Source: Megamerina dolium (lineage: Eukaryota > Arthropoda > Insecta > Diptera > Megamerinidae). Taken from it: 64,000 nucleotides of DNA. Made by a program: the position numbers and the translations under genes. Where the stretch lies: NCBI GenBank assembly GCA_963854835.1, contig OY978525.1:101015388-101079387 (forward strand), in the 5' to 3' direction. The notes below the pieces were generated by a model. It had not been told where the DNA came from, ran no database searches, and saw only the letters and a list, made by a program, of their open reading frames with translations. Positions 26,901 through 41,900 of the stretch are shown here, in pieces. Positions within the stretch are counted from its first letter, which is position 1. Every line of letters starts with the position of its first letter.

Positions 26901-29900
26901 AATATGTTAGATTTAAACTATATTCGTCGTTAATGGGTTAGATTATGGTTCACTTCTTGTGGCTAGATTATTAAAACAAAATAACTGCAAAAATATAGGT
27001 GAGTCAATCATGAAAAATATGATTACAGAATTTGAAGCACTCACGAATCAGTTGACCGAGTTCACTGATATCATTATTTCAATGTAACATCATTTCCTTC
27101 TATCTATATAAATGGAGTACTCTTTGAAGCAAATCTTTGGATCAAGATCTTCAACGAAACACAACAACTTTTTTCGAATCACTGAGTTGAAGCATCTGAT
27201 ATATATTTTTTAACATCCCTGGTACTTGAAACTTTCACAATAGTCTTGTCCACTAGTTATGGTTACATGATGGTTCACTCGAATTTGGTATAGGGATTGT
27301 AGTGTAAACAAGTCTTTGAATGCTAGCATATACAATATATTTGTGTGAATATACATGCACATTTCACAAACAAAAACACTTTGTTGTCGCCAATGTGATG
27401 TTGAGAAAATATAAAAGAAAAAGCCGTCTTATTTAGATGGACGCAATTAAAAAATGCTTTATAAAATGGTAGAATAAATTTGAGAATCAAAGTTAAAGAA
27501 TAAGCATTTTCAAAGCATTGTGCAATATTTAGATCGCGATTTTAAGGTTAACATAATATTTGAAGAATATTTTTTTGGCCATGTATAAATACATATGCAT
27601 ATTAGTGTATTATATACATTTGTAATTGCTTTCACTTTTATTTTAAATAAATTTTTATCATAAATATTAATACAAGAACATTCTCAAAATAATTATTAAA
27701 TGACGGCTAGCTTAAAACAACGTTTTAAAATAGATTTTTAGGCATTTGCATTATTAATAATTGAGTTTTTAAATTCATTTTAAATTATCTATAAATTTTA
27801 TAAGTACTAAAAATTTAATCAATTTTTAACACATTCAGATAAGATTTTAATTTACAAAAAGATTTTTAAAACACGTTTATTGACCACTGATTAAGATTTA
27901 AAGCATATTTTTAGGCTTGCTGCAAAATTGAATTGTTAAAATTTCATCAATGCATATGCATTGGTTTTTGCGCTTGATAATATCTTAAAGAAGAAAATTG
28001 TAAACATTAACTTTTCGAATAATATTTTTACCAAAAAAAAAAAAAAATAATAATAAATAAAGCCAAACATTTCCTCTTTTAAAGATAAATATTCACCAAA
28101 ACAAAACAAAAAAACACAAATATAAATATAGCACAAGAAAACCGACCAAAATACACAACGCGCACAATGTGTGAACCACACAGATGCAATACTCCTAAAA
28201 GACTGCCACAAATTCATTCATGCACTACCGACATACTAACTTAGACGTCATAGTAGGACGTGTTTGAAATGGTAGCGCGCATACACAAGCATTAATGTGA
28301 ATATATTGTACATATATGGGGGTGTGTATGCGAATTTCGATAGAGCAATGAATTCGGTTACGCTATAAAATCATCTGTTGTTTCCTCCATCTGTCTGTCA
28401 GTTTAGTTTGTGCATATATGAATGTCGTTTAGTCGACTATGTACATAGTACTGGTCGACTATTTGTATCATACTACTATGTATGTATGTGTGCTATATGC
28501 TTGTGTTACGTGTGAATTGTGAATTGTTTGTTACGACACAACATGACATAATATTATTGCAACAACAACAACAACTACAACGATTGCAGTGGTAAATGAA
28601 AAGGATATCATCATTATTAAGATACAAATAAGCGACTAAACATGTACCTGATGTTGCATATTTTAATGTGACTACAGGCACAAGTGTATTATGCATATAC
28701 ATAGTACGTTCGCTTATAAATATGTATATTTTGAAAAATAATTTTTTTTTTTTTTTTGGAATATAAGCAGCAAGGTAAGCCAAGTAAGCACTTAAAGCTT
28801 ATATAGTAGTTGTACATACGTACATCTACATGGTTGGTATTTCAATAAGTTTCAAGTATGTATGTACGTATAATTTTGCTTATGCTTATGTAAAGGTAGG
28901 TATCTACTGATCTGTGGATAGTCAACAAATGCAGAAATGGGAAATTGCATATATATATTTTTTTTTTTTTGGTGTTTTAATTTTTAAAAAATATGTCCAA
29001 TAATATTGCTAGATTCACGTTTTTAATTATTTATTTATTTTTTAGGTTAGGTTAGGTTAGATTTTACTGGCAGAACTCCGCGAAGAGATCACACATAGAC
29101 CCTATATGGGTCCTTAGTGATACCAAAACGTCTAGACATAGTTACGAGCTGTGAAGATTTTTAAATATGTCGAATTTAATTGGGAATTTTAAGAGTGCCC
29201 TTTTGCTTTAGGACGCTGCTTCAGCTATATCGCGGAACTCCGGGGCTCCAAAGGAATTTAAGCGAGTTCTACAGAGTGCTGGACAGCTACAAAGCAGATG
29301 CTCTAGAGTCTACTTTACACCTGACTCTTTATATCCCCTGCATCCGTCGTTCTCTATGAGACCCATCTTGTGAGCGTGGGATGTCGTGAGACAGTATCTC
29401 GTGATTCTCTATGTAACCCAAGCATTATTTTTGCGGTCTTACAGGTGTTTATACTTCTCCACCTCACTGCTGCTTTCCTTATCATACTTGAGTTTAAATT
29501 GTTGTGGGTCGTGCATAGTGGCATTGTTATATTAAGCGTTTGGGTATCGGGGAGATGATACCTTGTGTCCCGGTATCCAATATATCCGTAGCCTTCTGCC
29601 ATCGGATAATCATTCTAGTGTTTCTTGACACGTCATTACATTCTTGGATATGGTACAGTGTGCGATTATTGCTTTAATCGGCCCTTGACAGTCTACGTAG
29701 AAATTAATTTTTGATCCGACAGCTGTTCCAGCCAGAGCTAGCTCTTTTTGCCGCAAATACTTCTGCTTGGAAGACCGTGTAGTATTCTGGGAGCTCGTAC
29801 GACTGGGTTATGTCCTCTTCTATATAGTGTTATATCTTCTTGCCGAACCTTAACTGCGAAATCATGTATTCAGATTCCTGTGCTTCTTACCAATTGCCCT

Positions 29901-32900
29901 ATAGGCTTCAATCTTTTATCCTCGCATATATGACATTTTACCCACACCTGACAAGATTGGAAAACTCAAAAAAATAATTCGAATAAATTGAATTTAATGC
30001 GAGAAATGATAGGGAAACATGTTATACTTGTATGCTAGTTTTATGCGTATTTTTATTACGCCTCAAATATGTTACCTATAATAGGATGAATTATTGTCAG
30101 TATAAGCTACATAAAAATTCTATATTCATAATATTATAGGATTCTTTTAGTAATTTTAATAACGATTTTGCAATGAACGCCACATGAAATAAGCACGTAT
30201 TTATGTAGTTATTAAATGAGAATATCTAATTTTTATAATTATGTTGGCATTTCCCATTATGTCTATCAATACATATATCACATGCCACATGCCACATGCT
30301 TGCAGAGCTCAACTATGACCATTAATTATTTGTAGAGTACATTCTTCCGGCTTGAAAACACAAATAAAAATAGATATTTTTCGCAAAATAATTAACTATA
30401 CGTAGTAAAATTTATGTTCAACTCAGTAATATAGCTTGAATTGAGGTGTGTTCAAGGACATTGTCAAAATTATAAAAAAAAGAAAAACGCAAAGCTGATG
30501 ACCTTCAACACAATAGTGATAATTTATGTGTATATAAGTATGTTTAAATTTTTTTTTTCTTTTTTGACAGAAATGGAGAAGGCATTGATGTTACATACTA
30601 TCCTCTATCCTCGTTGTCTTTTTTCTTCTATAATGTAATTATTATAAGTATAACTACAAAATAAAAAACAAAAAAGGGTGAGCATTTTGTTAATTTAACA
30701 GATCGTTGGTATTTCCGCTTTATGCCTTTTCTTCTTCTTCTACTCTGTTTGCACGAAGTGCCTACCGTACGGTTCATATATTGGTATTATTACACAGGTG
30801 CTCCCAATCAGGCGTGACATTTGCTTAGTGGCCCTTTTTATCACAACATTTATTTACGTATTTCGATATGTGGTTTCTTATTTGGGCGCCAGTTGAAATT
30901 TCGAAAGCATTTGGAACCCAAAAGTATCACATTAGATGTAGAAGCTAGAAAAATTTCTGTAATAGAGGTTTTTCTGTTTGTAGGCTTCTGTTTTTATTCG
31001 ATATTTTATTTGATTTTGTAGTTTATTTTGGTAGGGGAATAGTCTTTATTAAATAGTAGTAACAAATTAATATTTATATTTTTATTTCTGAAAAGTTTTT
31101 GGGACTTTTCAAGTCTATGCCTTGTCTATGAGCCTTGTTCATAGGAAAACAAAACGGTTTTTTTTTAATGAAAAAGTGAAAAATATTATTTTCAAAACAC
31201 TGTCCATCGCTGTTTATACATTTTGATCACCTATCAGGCAATTTGTGGATATCACTATACACATTTTTTTTCTTTTGATGAAAACCATACAGATACATAA
31301 TTTTCCAGTTCTTCAGGTGTATTGAAGTGCTTCGGTTTAAGTGCGTGTCCTATCGATGAAAACAAATGCTAATCAGAAGTAGAGTGATGAGTATGGCGGG
31401 TTGAGCAAGAGCTCCCAGCTTTTACTTTTCGATTAAAGCATGATTCAAATTGATTATTTGTTATCGGAATCATGCAGAATTAGCAGGTTTTAATATCTCA
31501 TAATAAATCACATCTGTGTTGTAATCCCATCAAACATAAAGCATTTTCTTCTCTACGAGCCGATTCGGTTTCGCAATCGAAGTTGATTGTCTACTCGGAT
31601 TTTAATAAGAATTTTTACGTTTTGGTTTCTCCAAATAAATCCATTTTTCATCACCAGTAATAATGTAATTCAAAAAAAAAAAATTCCATCCGTTCCGTTG
31701 AAGCAAAATTTCAGTAGTTTCTTTTTTTCGGTTGGCTTGCTATCCTCCAGTCAATTCGTGTGGCACCCATTCTTCTGAATTTTGAATCTTTCCCATAGCA
31801 TGTAAACGTCTAGAAATTATTGCTTGATCAACATTTTACATTTATGCCATATGTTGTTGGCTTAAAGTGTCATCTTCGTCCGATATTTCTTGCAGTTCTG
31901 TGTTTTCGGTCGGTGTTTATCGACGGTCTTCCACATTCTTCATTTCTCAAATCAAAATCAATATTTCTGAATCGTTGAAGTCATATTTTACATGTTTCAA
32001 GCATTCGTTGAGGTCTTGTCTTTTTTTTCTGTCCGCAAATCGTATGTTGATATTTTTAACACGAAGAGACACCTATCGGCAAAGTCTCATTTCATATGTA
32101 TACACCTAGAAACCAAACTTTTTATAGTCATTTTTATTACTTTATTTTTTTTTTCAAATTAAAAAAAAAAAAATAGAGTAAGACGTAATTAATTAATTTT
32201 AGAAACGATTTTTTGCTCAACTCTATCAGAGAAAGAGAAGAGCTTGTAAAATAATATGAAGAATCAAATATTCATAAGTCGCCTAGTAGTGTTGGTCTAT
32301 GGAGGTATTACGATGATGATTTTTGACGATAGAGTTTTTTTTCGAAATTCGAAAATTGTTTTCGATATCTATTAGCTTTTGAAAAATGTAATAATAATGT
32401 AATATAATATATAATCAGAACACTAAAATGAAATTATTATATCTGATATATTCAAAGTGTAAGATAAGTTAAATTTCTTTTTCTAAGATAAAATATTACT
32501 TTTATTTTTTCCCCAATTTACTATCTTTCTTCGCCCTATTCAGTCAAAACACAACATTGTGCTAGCACTGCTTTCAATTATGATGGCAGATGTTTAAAAT
32601 GTGTGTATACATAGGAGTATATGAAAGTATGAGTGCTCACAATTTTTATAACTGAATAATACTTAGTAAGCACATTATAATTTGATTTGAACTATTCATT
32701 GTCATTATTATTATTTGCATATTTTTTTTTTCAACAATATTTTGTTTCTGTCAATAAGTATTGTATTTGCTGCAACATGTATTTTATTTTTATTTATCCC
32801 AATGGAATAATTTCATGTAGATACCATCTACTGCAATATTTTTATAATATTTTGTACATATAAACATACGACAGAGAACATCTGTTCCATAGTGACATCA

Positions 32901-35900
32901 TCAAAACAGTTAAAAAATAATTATAATGAATAATGACCTTACAGTCTGACTGGGTCGGCTTATTTGAATCATCCATACGTAGAATATATATGAGAGGTAT
33001 ATAAAAAGTGGATAGGTTATATGTATTTTATGTAAACTAAATGCAATTTAGGCAACTGAGCCTATGGAGGGAACACTTCTCCACGTTACTGAATGGCGAT
33101 GCTACGAACAATTCCGCCAGTGGAGGAGAATGTCCGATAACCCCAATTGCAGATGATGGTGTTGATGTTCCACCACCCGACTATGACGAGGTTGAAACGG
33201 CCATTTTAAGGCTGAAGAACAACAAAGCTGCAGGTGCTGATGGCCTGCCTGCCGAGTTGTTTAAGACCGGAGGCGATGAGCTGCTCACCCGCATGCACCA
33301 GCTCATAAGCAGAATATGGTCGGATGAAAGCATGCCTGATGATTGGAGGCTCAGTGTTCTCTGTCCTGTACATAAAAAAGGAGACCCCACAATTTGCGCC
33401 AATTACCGTGGAATAAGTCTCCTGAGGATCGCATACAAGGTTCTATCGAGCGTACTGTGTGAAAGGTTGAAGCCTATGCTCAGCAACCTGATTGGACCGT
33501 ATCAGTGTGGCTTCAAACCTGGTAAATCCACCATCGACCAGATTTTCACACTGCGCCAAATCCTGGAGAAGACCCAAGAAAAACAGATCGACACACACCA
33601 CCTATTTGTTGATTATAAAGCCGCTTTCGACAGTCCGGTAAGGGATTACCTCTACGCAACAATGTCTGAGTTCGGTATTCCTGCAAAGCTCATTCGACTT
33701 TGTAGAATGACACTGCATAACTCCCGTTGTGCAGAGAGTCGCGTCGGATGGGTCTCACGGTGAACGAGGGCAAGATGAAGTATCTAGTGTCAACAAACAA
33801 AGAGTCCCGGCGTCTTGGACAGCACGTCACTGTTGACGACTACGCTTTTGAAGTAGTAAGGGACTTTGTCTATCTTGGAACCAGCATTAACAGCAGTAAT
33901 GACGTCAGCCTGGAGATATTACGAAGGATCACTCTTGCAAACAGGTGTTACTTTGGGCTAAGTAAGCAATTGAGAAGTCGAGTTCTCTCGAATAACTAAA
34001 ACTACACTCTACAAATCTCTCATCATGCCTGTCCTAACATATGGCGCTGAAGCCTGGACAATTTCCACCTCGGATGAGCGAATACTTGGGGTTTTCGAGA
34101 GAAAAGTCCTACGCAAGATCTTTGGACCTATTTGCGTTGGTGGCGAGTACCGAATAAGGTACAACCATGAGCTGTACGAGCTGTATGCCGATATTGACAT
34201 AGTAAAGCGCATCAAACTCCAGCGGCTGCGCTGGCTAGGTCATGTCGAGCGAATGGAAGAATACGCTCCAGCTAAGAAGGTGTTATATTCGGAACCCGCT
34301 GGAGGACGACACAAAAGAGGAAGACCAAACCTCCGGTGGAAAGACCAAGTACTGGAGAACATGACGGCGCTTGGAATTTCTAACTGGCGCCAGCTAGCGA
34401 AGAACAGAGATGGCTGGCGAAGCATGTTATTTTCGGCCTAAATCGATATTCGGTTGTTATGGCCACATAAGTAAGTAAGTAAGTAAATGCAATTTTTAGG
34501 CTAAATAATCGTAAATTAAAAAAAATGTTTTCTTGCAGTAATATTTACTTAAGCAGATTAATCGGATTAAAATAGTTATTTTGTGTGAAACACCAAAACG
34601 AATATACCCTTTCATTTGTGTATAGGGTATAAAAATGAAACAAATACCCAACTTGTTATACTACATATATGTATGTATGTATATGTACAAATGCACAATA
34701 TAGCATTTGTTTTGTTTAAATATTAAATTTAATTGATATATTTAAGAATATATATTTACATAATGTCCTGTAGTTAATGTACACTACATTAGGTAGTTTC
34801 ATTTGGAGCAGTAAGATTCCATTAATGCTCTGAATGTTGCGTTATATATTTCAAAATTTCGAGAATAAAACATTTTTTTTTTTTCTTAACCCTTTTAGAA
34901 CCGACAAATTTGTTTTTTTTTATCATAGCACAGTTGTTGATTGTCCGACATTTGAAAATGAAAGCTCGTAGAAAAGCTTTAAAGAGGAGCTATAATTTCT
35001 TAATACATGAATTTGATATTGAACGAACCCTTAAAAAATTAAATTCAGTTCCCCTAATTCTACCATCCAAATCAAAAATTTTTCTACTATAAAATTAAAG
35101 CCCTTTCAAAGTCATGAAACTTTTCCATTTGAAGTGTGAAGTTAGCTTTACAACTAAAGGTATAATTACGAAATTGCATTTTCATAAGTGTTAATATCTC
35201 CCCATAGGAAGCAGTTTTTTTAAAGAAGGGAAATCATCGAAGGTCAAAAATTTTCCTATGTCCGATTGTGTAACTAGTAGAAAGGTCACTTGGTCGAAAA
35301 ACAAATTGAGGGCACGTTTCTCATATGTCATATTGAGCTAATCGCCCTTTCCTGTCGGTAATCGCATTGCAAAGAGATTTTGGATAAGCAATTTAATAAG
35401 CACATGTCACTCCATTAAAGTAGAACTGAAGTCTACCTGATATTTCTCACAGGCAATAAGTTGGTGAGTTAATGTTCGAGGTCGAATTCCTGGCTCTTTT
35501 TGCTTGCCAAAGAAATGAGTAATAAAAGATACTTAAGAATTCCCGAAAAGAAACTGCTTTAGAAACTGCTTTAAAAAATTAACATTTAATCATAGATATT
35601 AATCCTTATTAAAAATTTCACTTCGTTATTACTACTTTAGTTTTAAAATTAGTTACACACCTGAAAAGGAATATTTTTTGCTTCTTTATGGGTTTTAATT
35701 TATAGATGGAAACTGTTTGATTATCGGGTAGAATCTGAGTAATTGAATGTGATTTTTTTTAAGGTCACTCAATTTCAGTGATGAAAAGGGTTATCCATTT
35801 TGCGGTTTCAAAAGTAAATGTAAATAAAACACATATAAAATATTTTTTATCATGATATTTCTTTTTTATTATAAAGTTTGAATGTTGACATTATGTGTGA

Positions 35901-38900
35901 AATACTACATCATTTAAATGACCACCACGCGAATTGTTGCAAGCATCGATTGAGGTAATTTTCGACCACTTTTTGACACATATTGGGCGGTATCTCAGCC
36001 ATAACGTGACGAATGTTGGTTTTTAGGTGCTCAAGAATTAAAGGTTTATCTGCATAAACACGGTCTTTCGCGTAGCCCCACAAAAAAAAGTCAAGCGGTG
36101 TCAAATCGCATGATCTTGGTGGCCACTTGTTATCGCCACGACGAGAAATTACGCGGCCAGAAAATTTCTCTTGCAATAAAGCCATATTCGCTCGAGTTGT
36201 GTGGCATGTGGCACCGTCTTGTTGAAACCACATATTTTCTAAGTCGTATTCTTCAATAGCAGGCAAAAAAAAGTCGGTTATCATATGACCATAACGCTCC
36301 GAATTGACGGTGACAGTCGTTCCATCGTCGTTTTCGAAGAAGTAAGGTCCAATCACACCTCCGGACCAAAGAGCGCACCAAGCAGAGACTTTTTGTGGAT
36401 GTAGTGGCCTCTCTTCAATTACTTGAGGATTCTCAGAACCCCAAATACGACAATTTTGTTTGTTATCATACCCACCGAGTGAGAAATGTGCTTCGTCGCT
36501 GAAGAAAATTTTTTTCGAAAAATCGCCGTCCACCGCCTGTTGTTCAAGCACCCATTCGACGTATCTACGACGTTGTGAATGGTCAGCTGGCTTCAGTTGT
36601 TGTGTGAGCTGGATTTTATATGGATGTAGGTGTAGATCCAAATGCAAAATATGCCATAATGTGCCGTAAGACAGTCCTAATTCCTGAGAACGACGAGGAA
36701 TCGACACATTCGGGTCTTCGGCAACACTTTCACTAACAGCAGCGATATTTTCGGTGGTACGAACGAAACGATGATGCACAGGCCTTATAATATCTGTAAC
36801 CGATCCAGTCTCTTCATATTTCTTCACAATTTTGCCAATTGTTTGCGTAGTTGGACTATTTTTTGCACCATTTTGTAGTAGGTTTTTACAATTTGAATGC
36901 GTTGTGCGATAGTTAAGCGATCCATTTTCGCAAATGTCAGACTTTGAACTGAAAAAGAAAGAAATTGTTTTAACAACTCAGTTTGATAGATGTCGAATTC
37001 TAGCCCTATACTTTTGAAACCGCGAAATGGATAACCCTTTATTATATTAAGGAATTATAGTTCTCTCAGCTTTTCAGCAAGCTATAATTTTAAAAAATCG
37101 GACCGTTTTGGCGGTTCTAAAAGGGTTAATAGAAAAAAAAAATATATGTTTTTTGTCCTAAGAACTATTCAACATAATCTTTCAAACTAGGGCTGAAATT
37201 TTGATACTTTATTTCTTGATTCTACCCTATTGTACAGCTCACATACAACTACCATAATTAAAGTTCTCCTCATCTGTTTTTCCTATAATTTTACTCTATG
37301 TGTAAATAGTATTATTTAATAAAAATTAATTTTATTATAAATTTTTCAATAAACTAAAAATTAATCGTGCATTTTCATATATTCATTTCGATTTATTTCC
37401 ATTTATCCAAATATTTATATTGCATGAGTCATTATGGCAATAGCAAATGAGCCATTAAAATCAATGTGTATATTAATAAAGGCGATAAACTGATCTTAAA
37501 GACTTTTTTGATTATCGTAATTTCTATATAATCCAATAAAAGCACAGTGATATCTGATAATGTTTTTCATCATAGTAAACAAAATATTTATATACGAAAT
37601 TATACGTGAATATTTTGAGGGGCGAGGATCAAAGGCATATGTGTGTGTTTATAAAAAAGTATCTTGTATATATTAGTATTTTTATTGGGAGTCTAACAAA
37701 GCACTGCTGGGCGTGACAGTTTACGTTCTGATTACAATTTTTGCCAATTTTTGCTCTTACTCAAATATAGACCAAAGTTAAAACAATCCGAATACATGCT
37801 TTATTTCATCAAGAGTGGAAGAAGCATATATATATATTTTAATTAAAGCATTAAAATTTGAAAGCAGCCAATCTATTGGAATAATGCATGGGTTTTATTT
37901 CTTCAATATTACCAATATTATTATTTAAAATTGAATCAATTCACTCGTAGGCGAAAATGAACGCAATGAAGTGAAAATGATGATCTCGCAAAATATAATT
38001 TTTACTTCTGAGCTCAAAATAAAAACCCAAAATGATGTTTATTTCGAAGCAGTAAAAATTAAAATAAAAAATTATAAATTCTTCTAAAAAAAATGTCCTT
38101 CCTTTGGATGTTGTTTTTAAGTACTCATATGTTGGTTCTTAATATTTACATTTACATATGTTGATAATTATAATAATAAAAATAAACATTACAATAACAA
38201 TAATGTTAACAATTCGCTACTTACTTACATATGATTGTATACAAAGTGTAATGTCATGTAAGTAGCAATTTTCTTCTGTTGGTATTAAATTTTTACATCA
38301 AAAGCTATTTCAGTTAAGAGCTTCGTTGTCACTTATTACAAGTATACGAATGAATATGTGAGTATATCCAAAAATTTACAAATTTTAAATAACTATTTAC
38401 ATATACATATGTATTGTTATAGCTTTTTGTATATATTTATATACACTAGGGATGCAACCTTTCGAACCTCATAGTGATCCCGTGGTTTCGTGATTTTCTA
38501 TTTAATTTTAAAAATTGCAAGATCACAGAACATAATTGTAAAATTATGAGAAATTCAAATATACTCTAAAATAGATTTAAAAAATTGAAATTAAAGCTAA
38601 ACTTGTAAAAATATTAGATCAAGTCCAAATTAATACAGTATTTTGGCGCAAAGTCACTTTATTCGATTATCTCTGGTAACACTGATCACAGTAGGTCATA
38701 TTACACTTCATTTGGAAGGTTACATTTCAGAGAAGATATTTGTGAAGGCTTTAAGTCGGCAAAATTCTATAAAAAATCGGTAAAAATGAATGAATTTGTG
38801 AAGAAGCTCAATGAGCGGATTTTGCATGAACTGAGTGAGGAAAAGGTTCTTGACTGCAATAATACAATACAATAATTTGCTGAAGCTATTGAAAAAAAGA

Positions 38901-41900
38901 TAACTACTGCAAAGAATAATGAAACTGGTGATATAAAATGAATCACGTACGGCAATGTGCAGCGAAAACGGTCATCAGCAGAAAAAAGGGCAAACAGATA
39001 CGCTCGAAGCGAGAATTGAAGGGAGTCATGCATTACAAGCAGCTCTAGCTATGGACTAGGAACTCTAACATGAGCAACTAGTGAATTGAGCGAAGCAAGC
39101 GTGCAAAGTGTTATCTCTCCGTGGGATAACACGAGACAAAACACATCTTTGGTGACCCGGGGAAAACTATAGGGCTTGGTTGAGAAGTTTTGGACCATCG
39201 ACCATCCAGTCTTTACGTTGCATCTTGATATTACTATCAATTCCGATATCTTGAAAACTTTATACAGGGGGGAAAATTATAGTCTAAAATTGACTCTGAA
39301 AATCACTTGTCGGCATCTAGTAAATTTATAATTTATGTAGATTTATGTACCCCGTAGAATAAATGAAATTAATATTAACATAAATAATACGAGGGTGCCG
39401 TAGCTCAGTGGTTAGTGTGTTGGCTTTTTTTTATCTCTAAGTCGTGGGTTTAATCCCTGGCTGAAGCATAAATTTAATGTCGAACAAATTTTTCTTTGAA
39501 ACGGTATCCATCTGTCGGCAAGCAATTGGTAATTCTTGCGGCAGTAACAATTTGCCATGGAAAAGCTTCTAAAAGAACTCTGTGGCAAAGCTCAGGAGAG
39601 GTGATATAGATCCCATCTAATACTGTCCAAAATTTAACATGCACAACAGTAATGGAAGAGAAGTTCGGCCAAAAAGGCGTTATAAGTCCCACATATTTAT
39701 TTTTAATACGAGGGTTTCATTTTATATTTTTTTTAAAGATATGATCTAGTACGTTTTCGTCAAATCTAACATTTCCATTGGACATTTTTGACATTTTGAC
39801 ATTTTTTTTAGCATAAACGTACTCAGAACGTTTTGATGTACAAGCGCTATTTGTGTTGTCTACAGTGACTTCAAAACTGATCTCGGTCAAAAAATGGATT
39901 TAGCTCGTGAACACTTTCGAGCTATGATTTTTAACGATTTTCGAAGTGAATTATCTCAACAACAGTGCTTCGATCGTCTTCATACGGCATTTTTCGATGA
40001 AGTACTAACCCTCCAGACAATTTATAACGGTTTTAACGAATTCAAACGTTGTCGCCATTCGTTCTGGGACGAATTTCTTGAAGGTCTTCCAAAATAGATC
40101 TTTGAGCCAGAAACCATCGCTCAACAAAAGCTCGTGTGAATTGTCGCAAAGAAATCATGAAAAAATTCGGTCGCGATGCTTCGAAAGAAGTTTATTAAAT
40201 CCAGACAGGTGACAAATCATGGATATATGAGTACGAGTCAGAAACAAAACAGAAATCGACCGTGTGGGTCTTCCAAGAGAAGCCAAACCCAACAAACATC
40301 ATATTTTGAAGTCGGAGTGACAAAAGTGCTTCGATAATTGGCTTGAGCGCATGCAAAAGTATATAAACCTTCATATATAAACCTTCATACTTTGAAAAAA
40401 AAAAAAAATAAAACCATTTTTGATGAAAACCAAATGCATTTTCATACTTTTTAAAAAAAATATGAAACGCAACCCTCGTAATCAACGACTGCATTTGTTT
40501 TTATTTTAAAATATTGTAACACAAGGTTAAAAAGTTCATCTGCGTCTGCTCTTGATATAAATAAACTAATTTCACATTAATCTTTTAAAGCATTAACGCT
40601 TGTAGTCTTAATCGAGGATAGAAAAAAAGCAGTTTTTTCCTTAGTACCTCTTCTTCAGCCATTCCTTATATATTTATAACCAAAAATTTTGCTAACGCAT
40701 ACTTATAAAAATAATGACAATTTTAACACTCATAGAATAATTTCTAAAATAATATTGTATATTTATAGAGTTTTTCCTACACCTATATCCGGATTCCATG
40801 ATCCCGGGATTGGCATTACTAATATGTATATACTTATATGTAAAATTCATTTGCATAAACAAAAGTCTCATTCTATATATGTCTGACGCTCTGCTCTTGA
40901 ATTTAACATTTCAACATTATTATATTGAATTTATTTTCTCTTTATTATATCAAGTTCGTGCCAACACTAACCCACACACAACTAACATACACTCATGCAT
41001 GCATACATACAATATATGTATGCTGCAAGTGTAATTGCGAGGGAAAAATGTTATTGCTTTTTTTTTTGGCTATAATGAACTTTAGATGTTGCCGTTCGTG
41101 TTGACCCTGATGAAAAAAATAATATAAGAAATTTAGCTTTTTCTCTTCTTGAAGATACATATCCGTAGATAGCTATATATATATTTTCAAAATTAATTAA
41201 AATTTAAGATTCGAACTCAGTGATGAAGAAACTATGATAGAATTATTAACTTTGGGCTATGCAAGTAGTAAAATTATTTAAAAATTATAACATATAAGCA
41301 TGAGATTGATAAGAGAAAATAATTAAAATAATTAATTATCATTGTTAGAATTCGCATGCCAGAAGTGTTTCTGAAATGCGTGCTAAACTTTCATATATTT
41401 AATTATCTATCTATTTTTTAGTTTTTTTTTTGTGAGCATTGGTTAAAATACAATTACAGAAGAATTACAAATCACTAAGAACAAGAAAAAATTGTAATAA
41501 AAAAATTACTGGTATATGAAAAATAAGTAAAGTTGAAATTTGATTTAATAAATTTAAAATTTTTTTTAAAGTTCTGCAATACAAACCATTGTGGCAGTAT
41601 ATACAACGAATTTATTTATTAAAGTACTACTATAACTTTTCAAATTCCAACTTATAGTTAGAATTTTTCCAAACATTTGTAGCTCTTCACTTTTCCGCAC
41701 AAAGCTATTTATTCATGCAAATAAAAATGCATGAATTAGTATCAGCAAACTTTCAATGAAACTATATACAACAAGCAAGAGTCGTAAAAATTAGGAAAAT
41801 ATTTGAAATAGTCGTTTCAAGCATTTTACAATTTTACTACGATAAAAAATACTACGAAAAAAATTCAGAGTCCAGACACTTAATCTAAATGAAATCTAAG

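Larger units (their letters stand above)
34886..37129. mobile_element. piggyBac-like element split by a nested mariner
   Basis: Bounded by TTAA at 34886-34889 and 37126-37129, the piggyBac target site. Just inside are exact 14-bp inverted termini, CCCTTTTAGAACCG (34890-34903) and its complement (37112-37125). Removing the nested element (35785-37040) leaves about 1 kb with no recognisable transposase, so this is a non-autonomous derivative. Interior left part is AT-rich. Confidence 0.75.

Noticed and set aside
28493..28783. 96-codon minus-strand open frame with a Cys run
   Set aside because: Created by (CAA)n/(GTT)n repeats; no domain, and no codon pattern.
29042..29060. TTAGG repeats as a telomere remnant
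   Set aside because: Only four units, attached to the 3' end of a non-LTR element; explained better as its tail.
35460..35505. B-box-like GGTCGAATTCC
   Set aside because: No correctly spaced A box; chance match inside the piggyBac-like element.
39396..39470. Functional tRNA gene
   Set aside because: tRNA-like boxes are present, but the sequence continues into a shared 230-base body found at four other sites; it is a SINE head.
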